From: Catellatospora vulcania
Lineage (GTDB): Bacteria; Actinomycetota; Actinomycetes; Mycobacteriales; Micromonosporaceae
NCBI RefSeq assembly: GCF_009720385.1
Contig: NZ_ML769310.1
Location: forward strand, 1 to 64,000
Length of the DNA stretch: 64,000 nucleotides
Direction: 5' to 3'
The notes under the pieces: model-generated
The model's database searches: none
What the model saw: only the letters and a program-made list of their open reading frames with translations
What the model was told of the DNA's origin: nothing
Position numbers and translations under genes: made by a program
Shown here: positions 1-9,491 of the stretch, piece after piece
How the letters are laid out: each line of letters opens with the position of its first letter
Numbering within the stretch: position 1 is the stretch's first letter

Positions 1-269
1 CGATCCGCCCGACCATCATCTTCACGGTGATCGTGTCGACGATCGGCGGTATGCAGGTCCTGGCCGAACCGCTGCTGTTCGGCGGAGCGAGTGTCACCGG
101 CGGTTCGGACCGGCAGTTCCAGACGCTTTCCCTCTATCTCTACGAGGTGGCGTTCTCGCGGTTCGACTTCGGTTACGCCTCGACCGCGGCGTGGGCGATG
201 TTCGGCATCATCGTGATCGTCGCGGCGATCAACTACTTCCTGACCAGCCGCCTGCGGAGGTCCTCATGA
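1..269 (+). CDS. Sugar ABC transporter permease, MalF/CebF-type (3' end only)
   Basis: This is the C-terminal end of an inner-membrane permease, cut by the left edge of the window; the readable frame begins at base 3. The motif IRPTIIFTVIVSTIGGMQV, followed by a loop and one last hydrophobic helix ending in positively charged residues, is the typical C-terminus of MalF-like (CUT1) permeases. The stop codon overlaps the ATG of the next permease (ATGA), so the two are translated together and should form the heterodimeric channel. The downstream GH1 beta-glucosidase suggests a beta-glucoside such as cellobiose as substrate, as in the Streptomyces ceb operon. The substrate is inferred from context, not seen in the protein. 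Confidence 0.85.
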   Translation, partial: IRPTIIFTVIVSTIGGMQVLAEPLLFGGASVTGGSDRQFQTLSLYLYEVAFSRFDFGYASTAAWAMFGIIVIVAAINYFLTSRLRRSS

Positions 270-1186
270 CCACGACGACACCTCTCACCGGCTCTGCGCC
301 TGCTCGCACAGCCGCCGCCGTGGCGGCCGAGCCGCAGGTGCACCGGCGTCGTAGGCGGTCGTTCATGGCTGACCGCCGTCCCGGCAAGCTCACCTACCTC
401 GCGTTGGCCGGGCTCGCGCTGTTCTCCGGGTTCCCGCTGTACTGGTCGCTGGTCGTCGCCTCGCACGACAACGGCATCCTCGGGCAGGTCCCGCCGCCGC
501 TGGGCATCGGCCCGAACCTGTTCGCCAACCTCGAACGCGCCTTCGGGACCGTCGACTTCGCCAAGGCGCTGACCAACTCGTTCGTCGTGTCGATCGCGAT
601 CACGATCAGCGTGGTGCTGTTCTCGACCCTGGCCGGGTTCTCGTTCGCGAAGCTGAACTTCAAGGGCCGCAACGCGATGCTGGTCATGCTCATCGCGACC
701 ATGATGGTCCCGACGCAGCTGGGCATCATCCCGCTGTACATGCTCATGGCCAAGATCGAGTGGACCGGCACCATGTACGCCGTCGTCGCACCCGGCCTGG
801 TCACCGCGTTCGGCGTGTTCTTCATGACCCAGTTCCTGCGCGAAGCCGTGCCCAGCGAGCTGATCGAGGCCGCTCGCGTCGATGGCTGCCACACGCTGCG
901 GATCTTCTGGCATGTCGTGCTCCCGGCCTCCAAGCCGGCCGCGGCGGTGCTCGGCATGCTCACGTTCATGACGGCCTGGAACGACTTCTTCTGGCCCCTC
1001 GTGGTCCTCACCCCCGAGGATCCGACGGTGCAGACCGCGCTGTCGACCCTGGCCAGCGGCTACATCCAGGACTACTCACTGTCGCTGACCGGGACCGCGA
1101 TCGCCACCGTGCCGCTGCTGGTCGTGTTCGCGCTGCTCGGCAAGTACATCATCGGAGGAATCATGCAGGGTGCGGTGAAGTCGTGA
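266..1186 (+). CDS. Sugar ABC transporter permease, MalG/CebG-type
   Basis: A 306-aa permease. It has an unusually long Arg-rich cytoplasmic N-terminus (about 45 aa), then six predicted membrane helices. The EAA loop that docks the ATPase is visible as [20 protein letters not shown], near residue 203. The ATG at 266 is chosen because GGAGG lies just upstream and it overlaps the previous stop. The gene ends in GTGA, overlapping the start of the GH1 gene, so all three are one translationally coupled unit. No ATPase gene is present; actinomycete CUT1 systems usually share a distant MsiK-type ATPase. Family assignment is firm; cellobiose as substrate is inferred. Confidence 0.92.
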   Translation: MTTTTPLTGSAPARTAAAVAAEPQVHRRRRRSFMADRRPGKLTYLALAGLALFSGFPLYWSLVVASHDNGILGQVPPPLGIGPNLFANLERAFGTVDFAKALTNSFVVSIAITISVVLFSTLAGFSFAKLNFKGRNAMLVMLIATMMVPTQLGIIPLYMLMAKIEWTGTMYAVVAPGLVTAFGVFFMTQFLREAVPSELIEAARVDGCHTLRIFWHVVLPASKPAAAVLGMLTFMTAWNDFFWPLVVLTPEDPTVQTALSTLASGYIQDYSLSLTGTAIATVPLLVVFALLGKYIIGGIMQGAVKS

Positions 1187-2580
1187 CCGCGGTAGCGCCC
1201 GACCGGCGGCTGGACGAGCTGTCCGGGCTCAGGTTCCCCGAAGGATTCCGCTGGGGAGCGGCGACCGCGTCGTACCAGATCGAGGGAGCCGCCACCGAGG
1301 ACGGCCGGACGCCCTCCATCTGGGACACCTACGCGCGTACCCCCGGAAAGGTCTTCCACGGGCACTCCGGTGACGTCGCCTGCGACCACTACCACCGCTA
1401 CCGCGACGACGTCGCGCTGATGAAGCAGCTCGGCCTGGGCACCTACCGGTTCTCGGTCGCCTGGCCGCGCATCAAACCCGACGGCTCCGGCCCGGTCAAC
1501 GCCCGCGGCCTGGACTTCTACGACCGCCTCGTCGACGAACTGCTCGACAAGGGCATCGACCCCATGGTCACCCTCTACCACTGGGACCTGCCCCAGGTCC
1601 TCGAGGACCGCGGCGGCTGGACCAACCGCGACACCGCGTACTACCTGGCCGACCTGGCCGCCGCGACGATCGGCCGGTTGGGGGACCGGGTGCGGACCTG
1701 GACGACGCTCAACGAGCCGTGGTGCTCGGCGTTCCTCGGGTACGGCAGCGGGGATCACGCCCCGGGCCGCCAGGACCCGGCCGCCGCGCTGTCGGCGGTG
1801 CACCACCTGCTGCTCGGGCACGGCCTGTCCGTGCAGGCGCTGCGGGCGGGCGGCGCGCGCGAGGTGTCGCTGACGCTGAACCTGGCCTGCGTACGCCCGG
1901 TCGACCCGAACGATGCGCACGACCTCGCGGCGGTGCGGCACATCGACGGGCTGCACAACCGGATCTTCCTGGACCCGACGCTGCGCGGCGGCTACCCGCA
2001 GGACATGCGGGCGCTGTTCGCCCGGTTCGGGGTCGACGAGCAGGTCCGGGCCGGCGACGAGGACGTCATCGGGTCGCCGATCGACCTGCTGGGGGTCAAC
2101 TTCTACCAGCCGTCGCGGGTGCGGGCCGGGGTCGGCGTCGACTGCGGGCCGGCCAACCCCGGCAGCGAGGGCTGCGAGTACGTGCAGCAGGACCTGCCGG
2201 TCACCGCGATGGGCTGGCCGGTGGACGCGACCGCGCTGTACGAGCTGCTGATGCGGTTGGCCACGGACTATCCCGGCACCCCGCTGATGATCACCGAGAA
2301 CGGCGCCGCGTACGACGACGTGCTCGACGGGGGCCGGGTGGCCGACACCGACCGGATCGCGTACCTCGACGGGCATCTGCGGGCCGTGCACGCGGCCCTG
2401 TCCGAGGGAGCGGACATGCGTGGATATCTTGCATGGTCGCTGTTGGACAATTACGAGTGGGCATACGGTTACGGCAAACGCTTCGGCATCGTGCATGTCG
2501 ACTACGACACCCAGCGGCGCACTCCGAAGGACAGTGCCCGCTGGTTTGCCGGCGTCATCGGGCGCAACGGGCTCGGTTGA
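1183..2580 (+). CDS. Beta-glucosidase, glycoside hydrolase family 1
   Basis: A 465-aa cytoplasmic GH1 enzyme that would split imported beta-glucosides, likely cellobiose, to glucose. The N-terminus [19 protein letters not shown] is the GH1 signature. The acid/base Glu is E178 in TLNEPW and the nucleophile is E372 in ITENGAAY; both are intact. The length is normal for the family. The start is the GTG overlapping the permease stop; no signal peptide is present, which agrees with an intracellular role behind a transporter. The arrangement permease-permease-GH1 matches cebF-cebG-bglC of Streptomyces. Regulation by a CebR-like LacI repressor is possible, but the promoter lies outside the window. 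Confidence 0.95.
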   Translation: MTAVAPDRRLDELSGLRFPEGFRWGAATASYQIEGAATEDGRTPSIWDTYARTPGKVFHGHSGDVACDHYHRYRDDVALMKQLGLGTYRFSVAWPRIKPDGSGPVNARGLDFYDRLVDELLDKGIDPMVTLYHWDLPQVLEDRGGWTNRDTAYYLADLAAATIGRLGDRVRTWTTLNEPWCSAFLGYGSGDHAPGRQDPAAALSAVHHLLLGHGLSVQALRAGGAREVSLTLNLACVRPVDPNDAHDLAAVRHIDGLHNRIFLDPTLRGGYPQDMRALFARFGVDEQVRAGDEDVIGSPIDLLGVNFYQPSRVRAGVGVDCGPANPGSEGCEYVQQDLPVTAMGWPVDATALYELLMRLATDYPGTPLMITENGAAYDDVLDGGRVADTDRIAYLDGHLRAVHAALSEGADMRGYLAWSLLDNYEWAYGYGKRFGIVHVDYDTQRRTPKDSARWFAGVIGRNGLG

Positions 2581-2641
2581 TGTCGGTGGGGGCCGGGCGC
2601 GTCGCACGTGGAAAGGCGGCGCGCCCGGGTTATCCCACTCC

Positions 2642-2685
2642 GTGACTCACGCCGGGGAGCCGAGCGGGGCTCCCCGGCGTGTCAC
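2642..2685. terminator. Strong GC hairpin between convergent genes
   Basis: ACGCCGGGGAGC (2649-2660) pairs perfectly with GCTCCCCGGCGT (2669-2680), and flanking GTGAC/GTCAC extends the stem past a two-base bulge. It sits between the 3' ends of the GH1 gene and the WD40 gene and has no U-tract, as is common for actinomycete terminators. Likely bidirectional. Confidence 0.75.
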
Positions 2686-2740
2686 GTCCTCAGGCCATGG
2701 ACCGGGTGCCGTGCGGTCAGCCCGGCGGCATCGGATCCGG

Positions 2741-3748
2741 TCAGACCGGCCACAGGCGGACTCGGTCCGCGCCGTCGGCCACCGCCACGGTGTGCCCGTC
2801 GGGGCTGACGGCGACGCCGGAGACCGCGCCCATCCGGCCGTCCGCGTCACGGATCCAGCCCGGTAGCAGCCCGGCCTGCGCGTGATCGGACAGCCGCCAC
2901 AACCGCACGGTGCCGTCCCAGCCACCGCTGGCCACGGTCGTGCCGTCCGCGCTGTAGGCCACCGCGTGCACCACCCCGTCGTGCCCGGACAGCACGTACG
3001 GCGCGGCCCCGCCGGTCACGTCCCAGATCCGCACCGTGCCGTCGTCCCCGCCGCTGGCCAGCAGTTTGCCGCCGGGGGCGAACGCCAGGTCCTGCACCGG
3101 GCCGTCATGTCCGGTCAGCGACGCGGTGACCCGGCCGGTCGCCACCGCCCACAGCCGGATCACGCCGTCCTTGCCCGCTGAGGCCAGGGTGGCGCCGTCC
3201 GGGCTGAACACGACCGCGCCCACCCAGTCGGTGTGCCCGGTCAGCACCGCGACGGTCTTGTTCGTCCCGACGTTCCACAGCCGGATCACGCCGTTGTGGC
3301 CCGCCCCGGCCATCATCGCGCCGTCGGGGCTGAAAGCCAGGTCCATGGGGATGCGGGCGTGCCCGGTCAGGGTGCCGGCGGGCCGGCCGGTGGTGGTGTC
3401 CCACAGCCGTACGCCGCCGTCGACGGGCGTCGCCAGGCGGCTGCCGTCGGGGCTGAACACCAGGTGGGAGATCGGTTCGAAGTCGCGCACCGGCATGGTG
3501 GCGAGGGTCGCGCCGGAGGCGGTGTCGAACACGTGCAGCGCCCCGAACCCGCCCACGGCGTACCGGGCCCCGTCCGGGCTGAACGCCACCGTGGTGGCCA
3601 GGCCGCCGACAGTCACGCAGCGCACCGGCGCGGCGCAGCTCGGGGCAGGGTCAGGCCCGGCCGTCGGCCAGCCGCACGCCGAGAGGGCGAGCACCAGCAG
3701 CACAGCCGCGCTCCGCGCCGCCGGAGGCCCGCTGCGGTACGCCGTCAT
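2741..3748 (-). CDS. WD40-repeat lipoprotein
   Basis: A 335-aa protein. The N-terminus has a hydrophobic stretch ending in LSAC, a lipobox placing the lipidated Cys at residue 25. The rest is about seven WD40 repeats recognisable by recurrent FSPDG and VRLW/IRLW motifs, enough to close a beta-propeller. It is expected on the outer face of the membrane as a binding scaffold; no enzymatic motif is seen. The ATG at 3748 is preferred over an upstream in-frame GTG because it gives a standard signal peptide, though neither has a clear ribosome-binding site. It stands alone, convergent with the GH1 gene. Confidence 0.85.
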   Translation of the reverse strand: MTAYRSGPPAARSAAVLLVLALSACGWPTAGPDPAPSCAAPVRCVTVGGLATTVAFSPDGARYAVGGFGALHVFDTASGATLATMPVRDFEPISHLVFSPDGSRLATPVDGGVRLWDTTTGRPAGTLTGHARIPMDLAFSPDGAMMAGAGHNGVIRLWNVGTNKTVAVLTGHTDWVGAVVFSPDGATLASAGKDGVIRLWAVATGRVTASLTGHDGPVQDLAFAPGGKLLASGGDDGTVRIWDVTGGAAPYVLSGHDGVVHAVAYSADGTTVASGGWDGTVRLWRLSDHAQAGLLPGWIRDADGRMGAVSGVAVSPDGHTVAVADGADRVRLWPV

Positions 3749-3920
3749 GCCCCACACGGTAAGCCTGCGGGCCGCTCAGGATAAGCGCCGATCGGCCCAC
3801 CGCGATCAACCGTCCGTGCGGGACGGGCGGCGACCCGTCGTGCCGCCCTGCCGACCAGCGCGACTTCGTCCGGATCCGACGACCGCGGACGCGGGTCGTT
3901 AACAGATCAGTCCGGCAGGG

Positions 3921-5669
3921 TCACCGGTTCGCGGGCTCGGTGACCGGCACCGGGTTCAGCGGCTGCGCGCCGTACAGCTCGTCGAGCACCTCCTCGGCGT
4001 CGGGCTCCCCGGCGGGGGCGCGCCGGCGCGGCCCGGCCAGCGAGGCGACCGCGCCGAGCACGCCCATCACGATGGCCAGCCAGAACACGATGACCAGGCC
4101 GTCGTGGAACGGGCCGGAGATCAGGTCCGGGAAGAACTGGCGGTCGGTCAGCGCGGCGGCGTTCGCCGCGGGCAGCGCGCCGAGCACCTGCGGGCCGAGC
4201 AGCTCCTGGATCGGGTTGTAGCCCAGGAACGCGGCGAACAGGGTGCCGACCGGCGGCAGCTGCGACACCGTGTGGGCTGCCCCGGCCGGCACGCCCTGGG
4301 CGGTGAGCCCGGCGTCCAGCGCCGCCGGCAGCGAGCGGGCGAGCCCGGCCACCATCAGCGAGAAGAAGACGCCAATGGACAGCACCATGCCGGCGTTCTG
4401 GAAGGTGGCGCGCATTCCGGAGGCGACACCGCGCAGGTGGGCCGGCACGCTGGACATGATCAGCGAGGTGTTCGGCGCGGAGAACAGCCCGCCGCCGAAA
4501 CCGTTCAGGAACACCAGGGCGGCGAACACGCCGTAGTGGAAGTCCGTCGGGACCAGCAGCAGCAGGGCGAACGAGACCGACATGAGCAGCAGGCCGCCCG
4601 CGGCGAACCGCCGGGGCCCGAACCGGTCCGACAGCGCGCCGGACAGCGGGCCCGCGGCCAGGAAGCCGACGGTCAGCGGCAGCAGGTAGATGCCCGCCCA
4701 CAGCGGGGTCGCCTCGTAGTCGTAACCGTGCAGCGGCAGCCAGATGCCCTGCAACCAGATGATCAGCATGAACTGCAGGCCGCCCCGGGCGATCGAGCCG
4801 AGCAGGCTGGCGACGTTGCCGCCGGTGAACGCCGCGATGCGGAACAGCTGCAGCGGGAACATCGGCTCGGCGACCCGGGTTTCGATGAGGCCGAACAGCG
4901 CCAGCAGCAGCACGCCGCCGGTCAGCCCGGCGATGATCCACGGGTTCGTCCAGCCCATCGGGTGGCCGCCGTAGGGCTGGATGCCGTACGTGATCGCGGC
5001 CAGCAGCATGGTCAGGCCCGCGGCGAAGGTGACGTTGCCCCACCAGTCGATGCGGCCGGGGCGGCGCTCGCCGTTGTCGCGCAGCGACCGGTACGCCCAG
5101 ACGGTGCCGACCGCCGCGATGGGCACGTTCACCCAGAAGACGGAGCGCCAGTTCCACTCGGCCAGCAGGCCGCCCAGCACCAGGCCGATGAACGAGCCGG
5201 CGATGGCGGCCACCACGTTGATGCCCAGCGCCGTGCCGCGCTGGCGGGCCGGGAACGCGTCGGTGATGATCGCGGCGGAGGTGGCCATCAGCATCGCGCC
5301 GCCGACGGCCTGCACCACCCGCCAGCCGATCAGCCACAGCGCGCCGGCCCCGCCGGTGAAGGGGTCCAGGGCGAGGATGACCGAGGTGACCGCGAAGATC
5401 GCGAAGCCGAGGTTGTAGATGCGTACCCGGCCGTAGATGTCGCCCAGCCGGCCGAGGGTGACCACCAGGACCGCGGTGACCAGCATGTAACCCATCAGCA
5501 TCCAGAGCAGGTAGCCGACGTTGCCGGGCTGCAGCGGATTGAGGCCCACCCCGTTGAAGATCGCCGGAAGCGAGATCAGCACGATCGAGGAGTTGATCGT
5601 GGCGATCAGCATGCCGAGCGTGGTGTTGGACAGGGCGACCCATTTGTAGCGGGCGTCATGACTGGTCAT
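3921..5669 (-). CDS. MFS drug efflux transporter, DHA2 (14-TM) family
   Basis: A 582-aa integral membrane protein with the length and helix pattern of 14-TM drug:H+ antiporters (EmrB/QacA type). The loop 2-3 motif [13 protein letters not shown] and the motif C region [16 protein letters not shown] are visible. The start chosen is the ATG at 5669, which gives the usual N-terminus ([20 protein letters not shown]); the frame is open farther upstream, but that part runs into the marR end. The gene follows a MarR regulator on the same strand by 80 bp, so it is probably both its target and operon partner. Likely exports a toxic organic compound; substrate unknown. Confidence 0.93.
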   Translation of the reverse strand: MTSHDARYKWVALSNTTLGMLIATINSSIVLISLPAIFNGVGLNPLQPGNVGYLLWMLMGYMLVTAVLVVTLGRLGDIYGRVRIYNLGFAIFAVTSVILALDPFTGGAGALWLIGWRVVQAVGGAMLMATSAAIITDAFPARQRGTALGINVVAAIAGSFIGLVLGGLLAEWNWRSVFWVNVPIAAVGTVWAYRSLRDNGERRPGRIDWWGNVTFAAGLTMLLAAITYGIQPYGGHPMGWTNPWIIAGLTGGVLLLALFGLIETRVAEPMFPLQLFRIAAFTGGNVASLLGSIARGGLQFMLIIWLQGIWLPLHGYDYEATPLWAGIYLLPLTVGFLAAGPLSGALSDRFGPRRFAAGGLLLMSVSFALLLLVPTDFHYGVFAALVFLNGFGGGLFSAPNTSLIMSSVPAHLRGVASGMRATFQNAGMVLSIGVFFSLMVAGLARSLPAALDAGLTAQGVPAGAAHTVSQLPPVGTLFAAFLGYNPIQELLGPQVLGALPAANAAALTDRQFFPDLISGPFHDGLVIVFWLAIVMGVLGAVASLAGPRRRAPAGEPDAEEVLDELYGAQPLNPVPVTEPANR

Positions 5670-5748
5670 GAGGAGTGCCTTCGGGTGTCGGAGCTGTGCT
5701 TGGCGGGACCGGGCGGCAGCCGTCGCGATCGGGCGGCACGCGCCCTGG

Positions 5749-6210
5749 TCAGGCGGTGGCGGCGTGGTCGGCGAGCCGGCCGAGCGCGGGCAGGGCCGCC
5801 TCGATGGCGGCACGGTCGGCGGGGTCGAGCTGGGCCAGCAGTGCGGCGACGCGTTCGGCGCGTACGTCACGGCGGTGGCGCAGCAGGTCCCGTCCGCCTT
5901 GCGTGATCTCCACGAGGACCACCCGGCGGTCGGCGGCGTCGGCGGTCCGGGCGGCCAGCGCGTCGCGCTCCAGCCGGGTGACGATCTGGGTCATCGCAGG
6001 CTGGGTGACGCCCTCGCGTACCGCCAGCTCGGTGAGCCGCTGCGGACCCTCGCGCTCGAGGGTGGCGAGGGTTGCGGCAGCGCTGAGGCTGATGCCGGGC
6101 GGGCTCAGCCGCCGCAACGCCGCGAACAGCCGCTGCACGGTCAACGCCAGGTCGTGCTGAGCGGTGTCCACGGATACGGAAGCCGGTGTCGTCGCCACAC
6201 GAACAAACAT
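5749..6210 (-). CDS. MarR-family transcriptional regulator
   Basis: A 153-aa winged-helix regulator. [20 protein letters not shown] is the recognition helix region and the D-x-R-D/R wing ([18 protein letters not shown]) follows. It precedes the MFS efflux gene in the same direction and probably represses this unit until a ligand binds. The ATG at 6210 lacks a ribosome-binding site and lies 8 bp after a TATAAG box on the minus strand, so the mRNA may be leaderless. An inverted repeat just upstream may be its own operator. Internal GTG starts cannot be excluded. Confidence 0.9.
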   Translation of the reverse strand: MFVRVATTPASVSVDTAQHDLALTVQRLFAALRRLSPPGISLSAAATLATLEREGPQRLTELAVREGVTQPAMTQIVTRLERDALAARTADAADRRVVLVEITQGGRDLLRHRRDVRAERVAALLAQLDPADRAAIEAALPALGRLADHAATA

Positions 6211-6216
6211 ATCACG

Positions 6217-6230
6217 AACTTATAGAAGTT
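6217..6230. promoter_or_regulatory. Candidate MarR operator overlapping -10 box
   Basis: AACTT-ATAG-AAGTT is a perfect inverted repeat in a locally AT-rich stretch. It overlaps TATAAG, a plausible -10 element on the minus strand, and lies just before the MarR start. The position fits autorepression of the MarR-MFS unit. The binding itself is inferred. Confidence 0.45.
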
Positions 6231-6262
6231 ACTTATGCACCGCACTCGTTTGTCATCGACGA

Positions 6263-6311
6263 TGGCCTATCTGGATGAAGATGATCGCAAAAAAGTCATC
6301 CAGATAGGCCA
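6263..6311. repeat. Perfect 16-bp inverted repeat with 17-nt A-rich loop
   Basis: TGGCCTATCTGGATGA (6263-6278) is exactly complementary to the segment at 6296-6311. The loop contains an A6 run. The stem is much less GC-rich than the genome average. It lies between the marR promoter and the 3' end of the next gene (both minus strand), so it could end that upstream transcript, though it lacks a U-tract on the minus strand's 3' side. Confidence 0.7.
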
Positions 6312-6322
6312 ACGTCTATCGC

Positions 6323-6385
6323 GGCACCTGGCACCTGGCACCTGGCACTTGGCGCCTAGCGCCTAGCGCCTAGCGCCTAGCGCCT
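6323..6385. repeat. Nine-unit 7-bp tandem repeat running into a stop codon
   Basis: Nine 7-bp units in a row: GGCACCT three times, then GGCACTT, GGCGCCT and AGCGCCT four times. The array grades from one unit type to the other. Its right end covers the last codons and the TAG stop of the minus-strand gene at 6377. The GGCACCTGG core resembles the arm of repeat family II elsewhere in the window. Confidence 0.85.
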
Positions 6386-6937
6386 AACGGTGCCGCGGCG
6401 GGACCGGAGCACGCCGAAGCCGCCGACCGCGAGTGCCGCGAGTGCCGCGATTGCTCCGATCAACCAGTGGAGCTGTCCCGGGGCAGGTGGGTCCGCCGGT
6501 GCCGCGGTGGTTGCCGCGGTCGGTGTGGCGCACGCGATCGTCTGGGGCACCCCGTCGGCGGCGACCTGCAATCGGACGGAGCAGTAGCCCACCCCGGGCG
6601 CGGCCACGTCCACGATGACCGTCCAGTCGCCCGCGGCGAGCGCGCCGGGCAGCGGCAGCGTCGCCGGATCGTGGGCGAGCGGGCGCAGCGCGGTGACCGG
6701 CACGCTCGCCCCGCCGGCACTGCTAGCCGACATCATCGCCAGACCAGGTTCGGTCACCGGATGCCCGTCGTCCCAGGCCAGCGTGAGCCACACCGTGCCC
6801 CGGCCGTCGTGGTGCAGGGTGGGCAGCACGCCCCGGTGCGCGTGCGCCGCGGCGGCGATCCCGAGCACGATCCCGAGCACGATCCCGACCGCGGCCACCG
6901 CCGCGACCACCTGCCGCCAACCGACTTCCACGCGCAT
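6377..6937 (-). CDS. Hypothetical protein with extracytoplasmic domain between two TM helices
   Basis: A 186-aa protein I do not recognise. One hydrophobic helix lies near residues 9-30. A His-containing extracytoplasmic domain of about 120 aa follows, then an Ala/Pro/Thr-rich linker and a C-terminal helix ending in RSRRG. The topology suggests a domain held outside the membrane at both ends. Two Cys residues in the ectodomain (GYCSV and TIACA) may form a disulfide. AGGGAGG abuts the ATG at 6937; the GTG six bases downstream (6931) has better spacing and may be the true start. The stop lies inside the 7-bp tandem repeat. Confidence 0.7.
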   Translation of the reverse strand: MRVEVGWRQVVAAVAAVGIVLGIVLGIAAAAHAHRGVLPTLHHDGRGTVWLTLAWDDGHPVTEPGLAMMSASSAGGASVPVTALRPLAHDPATLPLPGALAAGDWTVIVDVAAPGVGYCSVRLQVAADGVPQTIACATPTAATTAAPADPPAPGQLHWLIGAIAALAALAVGGFGVLRSRRGTVRR

Positions 6938-6963
6938 CCTCCCTGCTCGAACAGCCGAGTGGT

Positions 6964-7012
6964 AAGGAAGGGCACCCTCCGCACCAATATGGTTTGGAAG
7001 GTGCCCTTCCTT
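6964..7012. repeat. Dispersed hairpin, family I (copy 1)
   Basis: Arms AAGGAAGGGCACCCTCC (6964-6980) and GGAAGGTGCCCTTCCTT (6996-7012) pair with one mismatch around a 15-nt loop. It starts 6 bp beyond the metalloprotease stop on the minus strand, a terminator-like position. The same core recurs at 18056, 38084 and 46767. Confidence 0.85.
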
Positions 7013-7017
7013 CGCTG

Positions 7018-8505
7018 CTAGCTGGTGACCTTGACTTCGAGCAGGCCTACCGAGCCTTGGCCGCTGTTGAGGACGACGCGCAGGCGGGTGGTGCTGACCG
7101 AGGTGAAGGTGACCCGGTTGTACTGGTTGGCCGCCACGGGGTAGCCGGTCGCGCCGGGCACGGCGACGTAGGCGGTGCCGTTCCAGTACTGCAGGCTCCA
7201 CGACGCGGGCAGGCGTACGCCGCCGTTGTCGTCGAAGAAGTAGACGTCGGCGACGCGGACCGACTGGGCCGCCGTCCAGGTCAGCTGGGCCCACTGCTGG
7301 CCGGTGTTGGGCCAGGTGCCCCAGCGGCGGTTGACGGTGTCGTTCGAGGACGGCGGGTCGATGCCGTCGTTGATCGCCAGGACGCTCTCCCACGCGGAGG
7401 TGTAGGAGGCGCTCGCCGTCGCCGAGAGGGCGAGGTTCGTCGTCGGGGGCGGCGGGTTGGTGGGACCACCCTTGATCAGGAACAGGTTGTCGGCGACGTT
7501 GTAGTTGGTCGCCAGGTAGCTGCCCGCGGGCGGGTTGGTGTGGTAGTAGTCGTCGTGGTTGCAGTCCAGCCGCTGGTCCAGAGCCTGGCTGGGGCAGGAG
7601 TAGCGCAGCACCACGTTCGGGCCGTCCTTGTAGCACATGACGTCGTACTCGTCGACGCAGTGGGCTGCGCCGGAGGCGTTGGGGGCGTTGTTGTTCACCG
7701 CGCCGAGCGTGTGCCCGAGCTCGTGCGCGGCGACCCCGGCGGTCCAGCAGCCGTTGTCGGCGCGGGCGTACTCCGGCCCGGTGTTGGACCGGTTGGCGTC
7801 GCTCTTGCGGGTGTCCCCGGCGAAGCCGCCGATGCCGCAGTAGATGTTGGCGTCGACGAACTGCAGGTACTTGCGGTCGGTGCGGGAGTAACCGGCGGCC
7901 TTGACCGCGTTGAGCAGCGGCGCCCAGTCGTTGGCGTTGAGGGCCGAGTCGGCGATCTGCACGTCGCGCACGACGGGGCGGCACGCGCCGCCGACGGTCT
8001 CGGTGACGTAGCGGACGTGCCGCTCGCCGCCGGTGGCCTTGGCGCTCTCGTTGAAGATGACGTCGACCTGCTCGGCGAGCTGCCGGAACGTCTCCAGGTA
8101 CTGGCTGTAGCGGCTGGTGCTGCCGTGCACGTACAGCACCTCGACGCGGCGGCCGGTGGTGCCGTCACCCTCGCACACCGGCAGCGCGAGGGGAGCCGCC
8201 GCGGTGGCGGCCCGCGCGGGCAGGGGCGCCACGGATCGGGTGACCGACAGCCCGGCCGGAGCCGGGTCGGGGCCGTGGGTGCACATCGTCGAGCTGATGC
8301 CGACGACGCGGTACATGCCGGCGCACGCGCCGGTGCGCTCGGCGGACAGTCCGGAGTAGACCAGACCGGGGGTGGCCTGGGCGGCCGGGATGGCGCCGTC
8401 CTGGGCGCCGACCGGCACGGCCGAGGCAGGGGCGCCGGTGCCGAGGGCCAGCAGGGTCACCACGATGACCGGCCATCGGCGGCGGCGGGGGAGGGAGAGG
8501 GGCAT
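7018..8505 (-). CDS. Secreted zinc metalloprotease with C-terminal discoidin-like domain
   Basis: A 495-aa secreted protein. A basic start and hydrophobic core ending near ALGTGAPASA form a signal peptide. The catalytic motif is HELGH (residues 261-265) followed by the LGAV turn; a Met-containing segment DEYDVMCYKDG lies downstream, as in metzincins. The usual third zinc ligand six residues after HELGH is Asn; the nearest His is in SGAAHCVDEYD. The last 140 aa (from NLALSATASASYTS) form a beta-sandwich of the F5/8 or CBM-like type, probably for binding glycans or cell surfaces. The ATG at 8505 is preceded by AAAGGACG. It stands alone. Confidence 0.85.
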   Translation of the reverse strand: MPLSLPRRRRWPVIVVTLLALGTGAPASAVPVGAQDGAIPAAQATPGLVYSGLSAERTGACAGMYRVVGISSTMCTHGPDPAPAGLSVTRSVAPLPARAATAAAPLALPVCEGDGTTGRRVEVLYVHGSTSRYSQYLETFRQLAEQVDVIFNESAKATGGERHVRYVTETVGGACRPVVRDVQIADSALNANDWAPLLNAVKAAGYSRTDRKYLQFVDANIYCGIGGFAGDTRKSDANRSNTGPEYARADNGCWTAGVAAHELGHTLGAVNNNAPNASGAAHCVDEYDVMCYKDGPNVVLRYSCPSQALDQRLDCNHDDYYHTNPPAGSYLATNYNVADNLFLIKGGPTNPPPPTTNLALSATASASYTSAWESVLAINDGIDPPSSNDTVNRRWGTWPNTGQQWAQLTWTAAQSVRVADVYFFDDNGGVRLPASWSLQYWNGTAYVAVPGATGYPVAANQYNRVTFTSVSTTRLRVVLNSGQGSVGLLEVKVTS

Positions 8506-8814
8506 GTGCCGTCCTTTCGGCGAGGCGCGCCGGGATACGCGCATCGGCGGGAAACGGGGAGCGGGCACGGTGAAACCGTCACCGTGCGTGTGGTTCGCGG
8601 CAGGCGGTGAGCTGCCACCGGGCGATCGACCGAAGACGATCTAAAACGCTTTCGGTCCATTCAGGCAGAGGGTCTGATCGATGTCAATGGCATGCATACA
8701 GGCAAATTCGGCTATGCCGTATCACCTGCGACCGCAACGCTTTCGGAATGTGCCGAAATCATTTCGAGGTTCGCCGATGCCCGATGGCGTCCCGCGCGAA
8801 CACGAAGAGTGAGT
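8506..8814. other. Lower-GC intergenic region with 11-bp direct repeats
   Basis: No coding frame is convincing here. The region lies upstream of the metalloprotease and downstream of the TetR gene. Base composition falls toward 50% GC over 8640-8790. AACGCTTTCGG occurs twice, at 8645-8655 and 8736-8746. This is probably the promoter and regulatory region of the metalloprotease gene. Confidence 0.5.
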
Positions 8815-9483
8815 TCAGTCCGTCGGCTCGCCGGTGAAGCGCCGCCCGCGCTCGCGCATCGCGTCCATCACCCGGTCCACGCCGGGGCTCGGCGGCGCGG
8901 GCGTGCGGCCGGAGGTGCGCAGACCGTCGAGGGTGTACGCGAGCTGCCGCCGCCAAGCCGTCGGCGCCGCCTCGGCGGTGCGCTCGATGAGCCCGGCGTT
9001 CGCCATCAGGATCAGCACCACGTCCTCGTGCCGGAAGTCCGCGCGCAGCTCGCCTGCCGCCTGCGCGCGCTCGATCAGCCGTTGCAGCCCCTGGTACGCG
9101 CGCTCGTGCAGCGCGTCGAGCCCTGGCACCCCGGCCACCGCCGCGGTGAGCAGGTCGGACGTCGCCCGGCACCGCGACTGCACACCGCACAGGTAGACCA
9201 GGTGGTCGTGGAAGCCGGTCCAGGCGTCCGGGTGTCCGGCGGCGCGCTCGGCGGCGGTGACGATCTCGGCGAGCGTGTCGGCGTACACCGCCGCGATCAG
9301 GTCGCGCCGGACGGGGAAGTGCCGGTAGAGCGTGGCGTTGCCCAGCCCGGCCCGGCGCGCGATCTCATCGAGCGGCGCGTCCAGCCCGCGCTCGCTGAAC
9401 ACTGCCAGGGCCGCGTCGATCAACCGGCGGCGGTTGCGTTCGGCGTCGGCGCGCAGGGCGGTGGGGGCCATGTCGTCCAGCAT
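8815..9483 (-). CDS. TetR/AcrR-family transcriptional regulator
   Basis: A 222-aa repressor. The N-terminal helix-turn-helix is clear (IDAALAVFSERGLDAPLDEI, then RRAGLGNATLYRHFP). The C-terminal half is helical and ligand-binding, with no recognised inducer. The gene is divergent from an NmrA-like reductase, with two palindromes between them, so it most likely represses both itself and the reductase. The ATG at 9483 was chosen; in-frame ATG codons at 9501 and 9471 are alternatives because no ribosome-binding site is decisive. Confidence 0.9.
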   Translation of the reverse strand: MLDDMAPTALRADAERNRRRLIDAALAVFSERGLDAPLDEIARRAGLGNATLYRHFPVRRDLIAAVYADTLAEIVTAAERAAGHPDAWTGFHDHLVYLCGVQSRCRATSDLLTAAVAGVPGLDALHERAYQGLQRLIERAQAAGELRADFRHEDVVLILMANAGLIERTAEAAPTAWRRQLAYTLDGLRTSGRTPAPPSPGVDRVMDAMRERGRRFTGEPTD

Positions 9484-9491
9484 AGCGAAGT

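Noticed and set aside
6323-6385. CRISPR-like array
   Set aside because: Units are only 7 bp, contiguous and without spacers.
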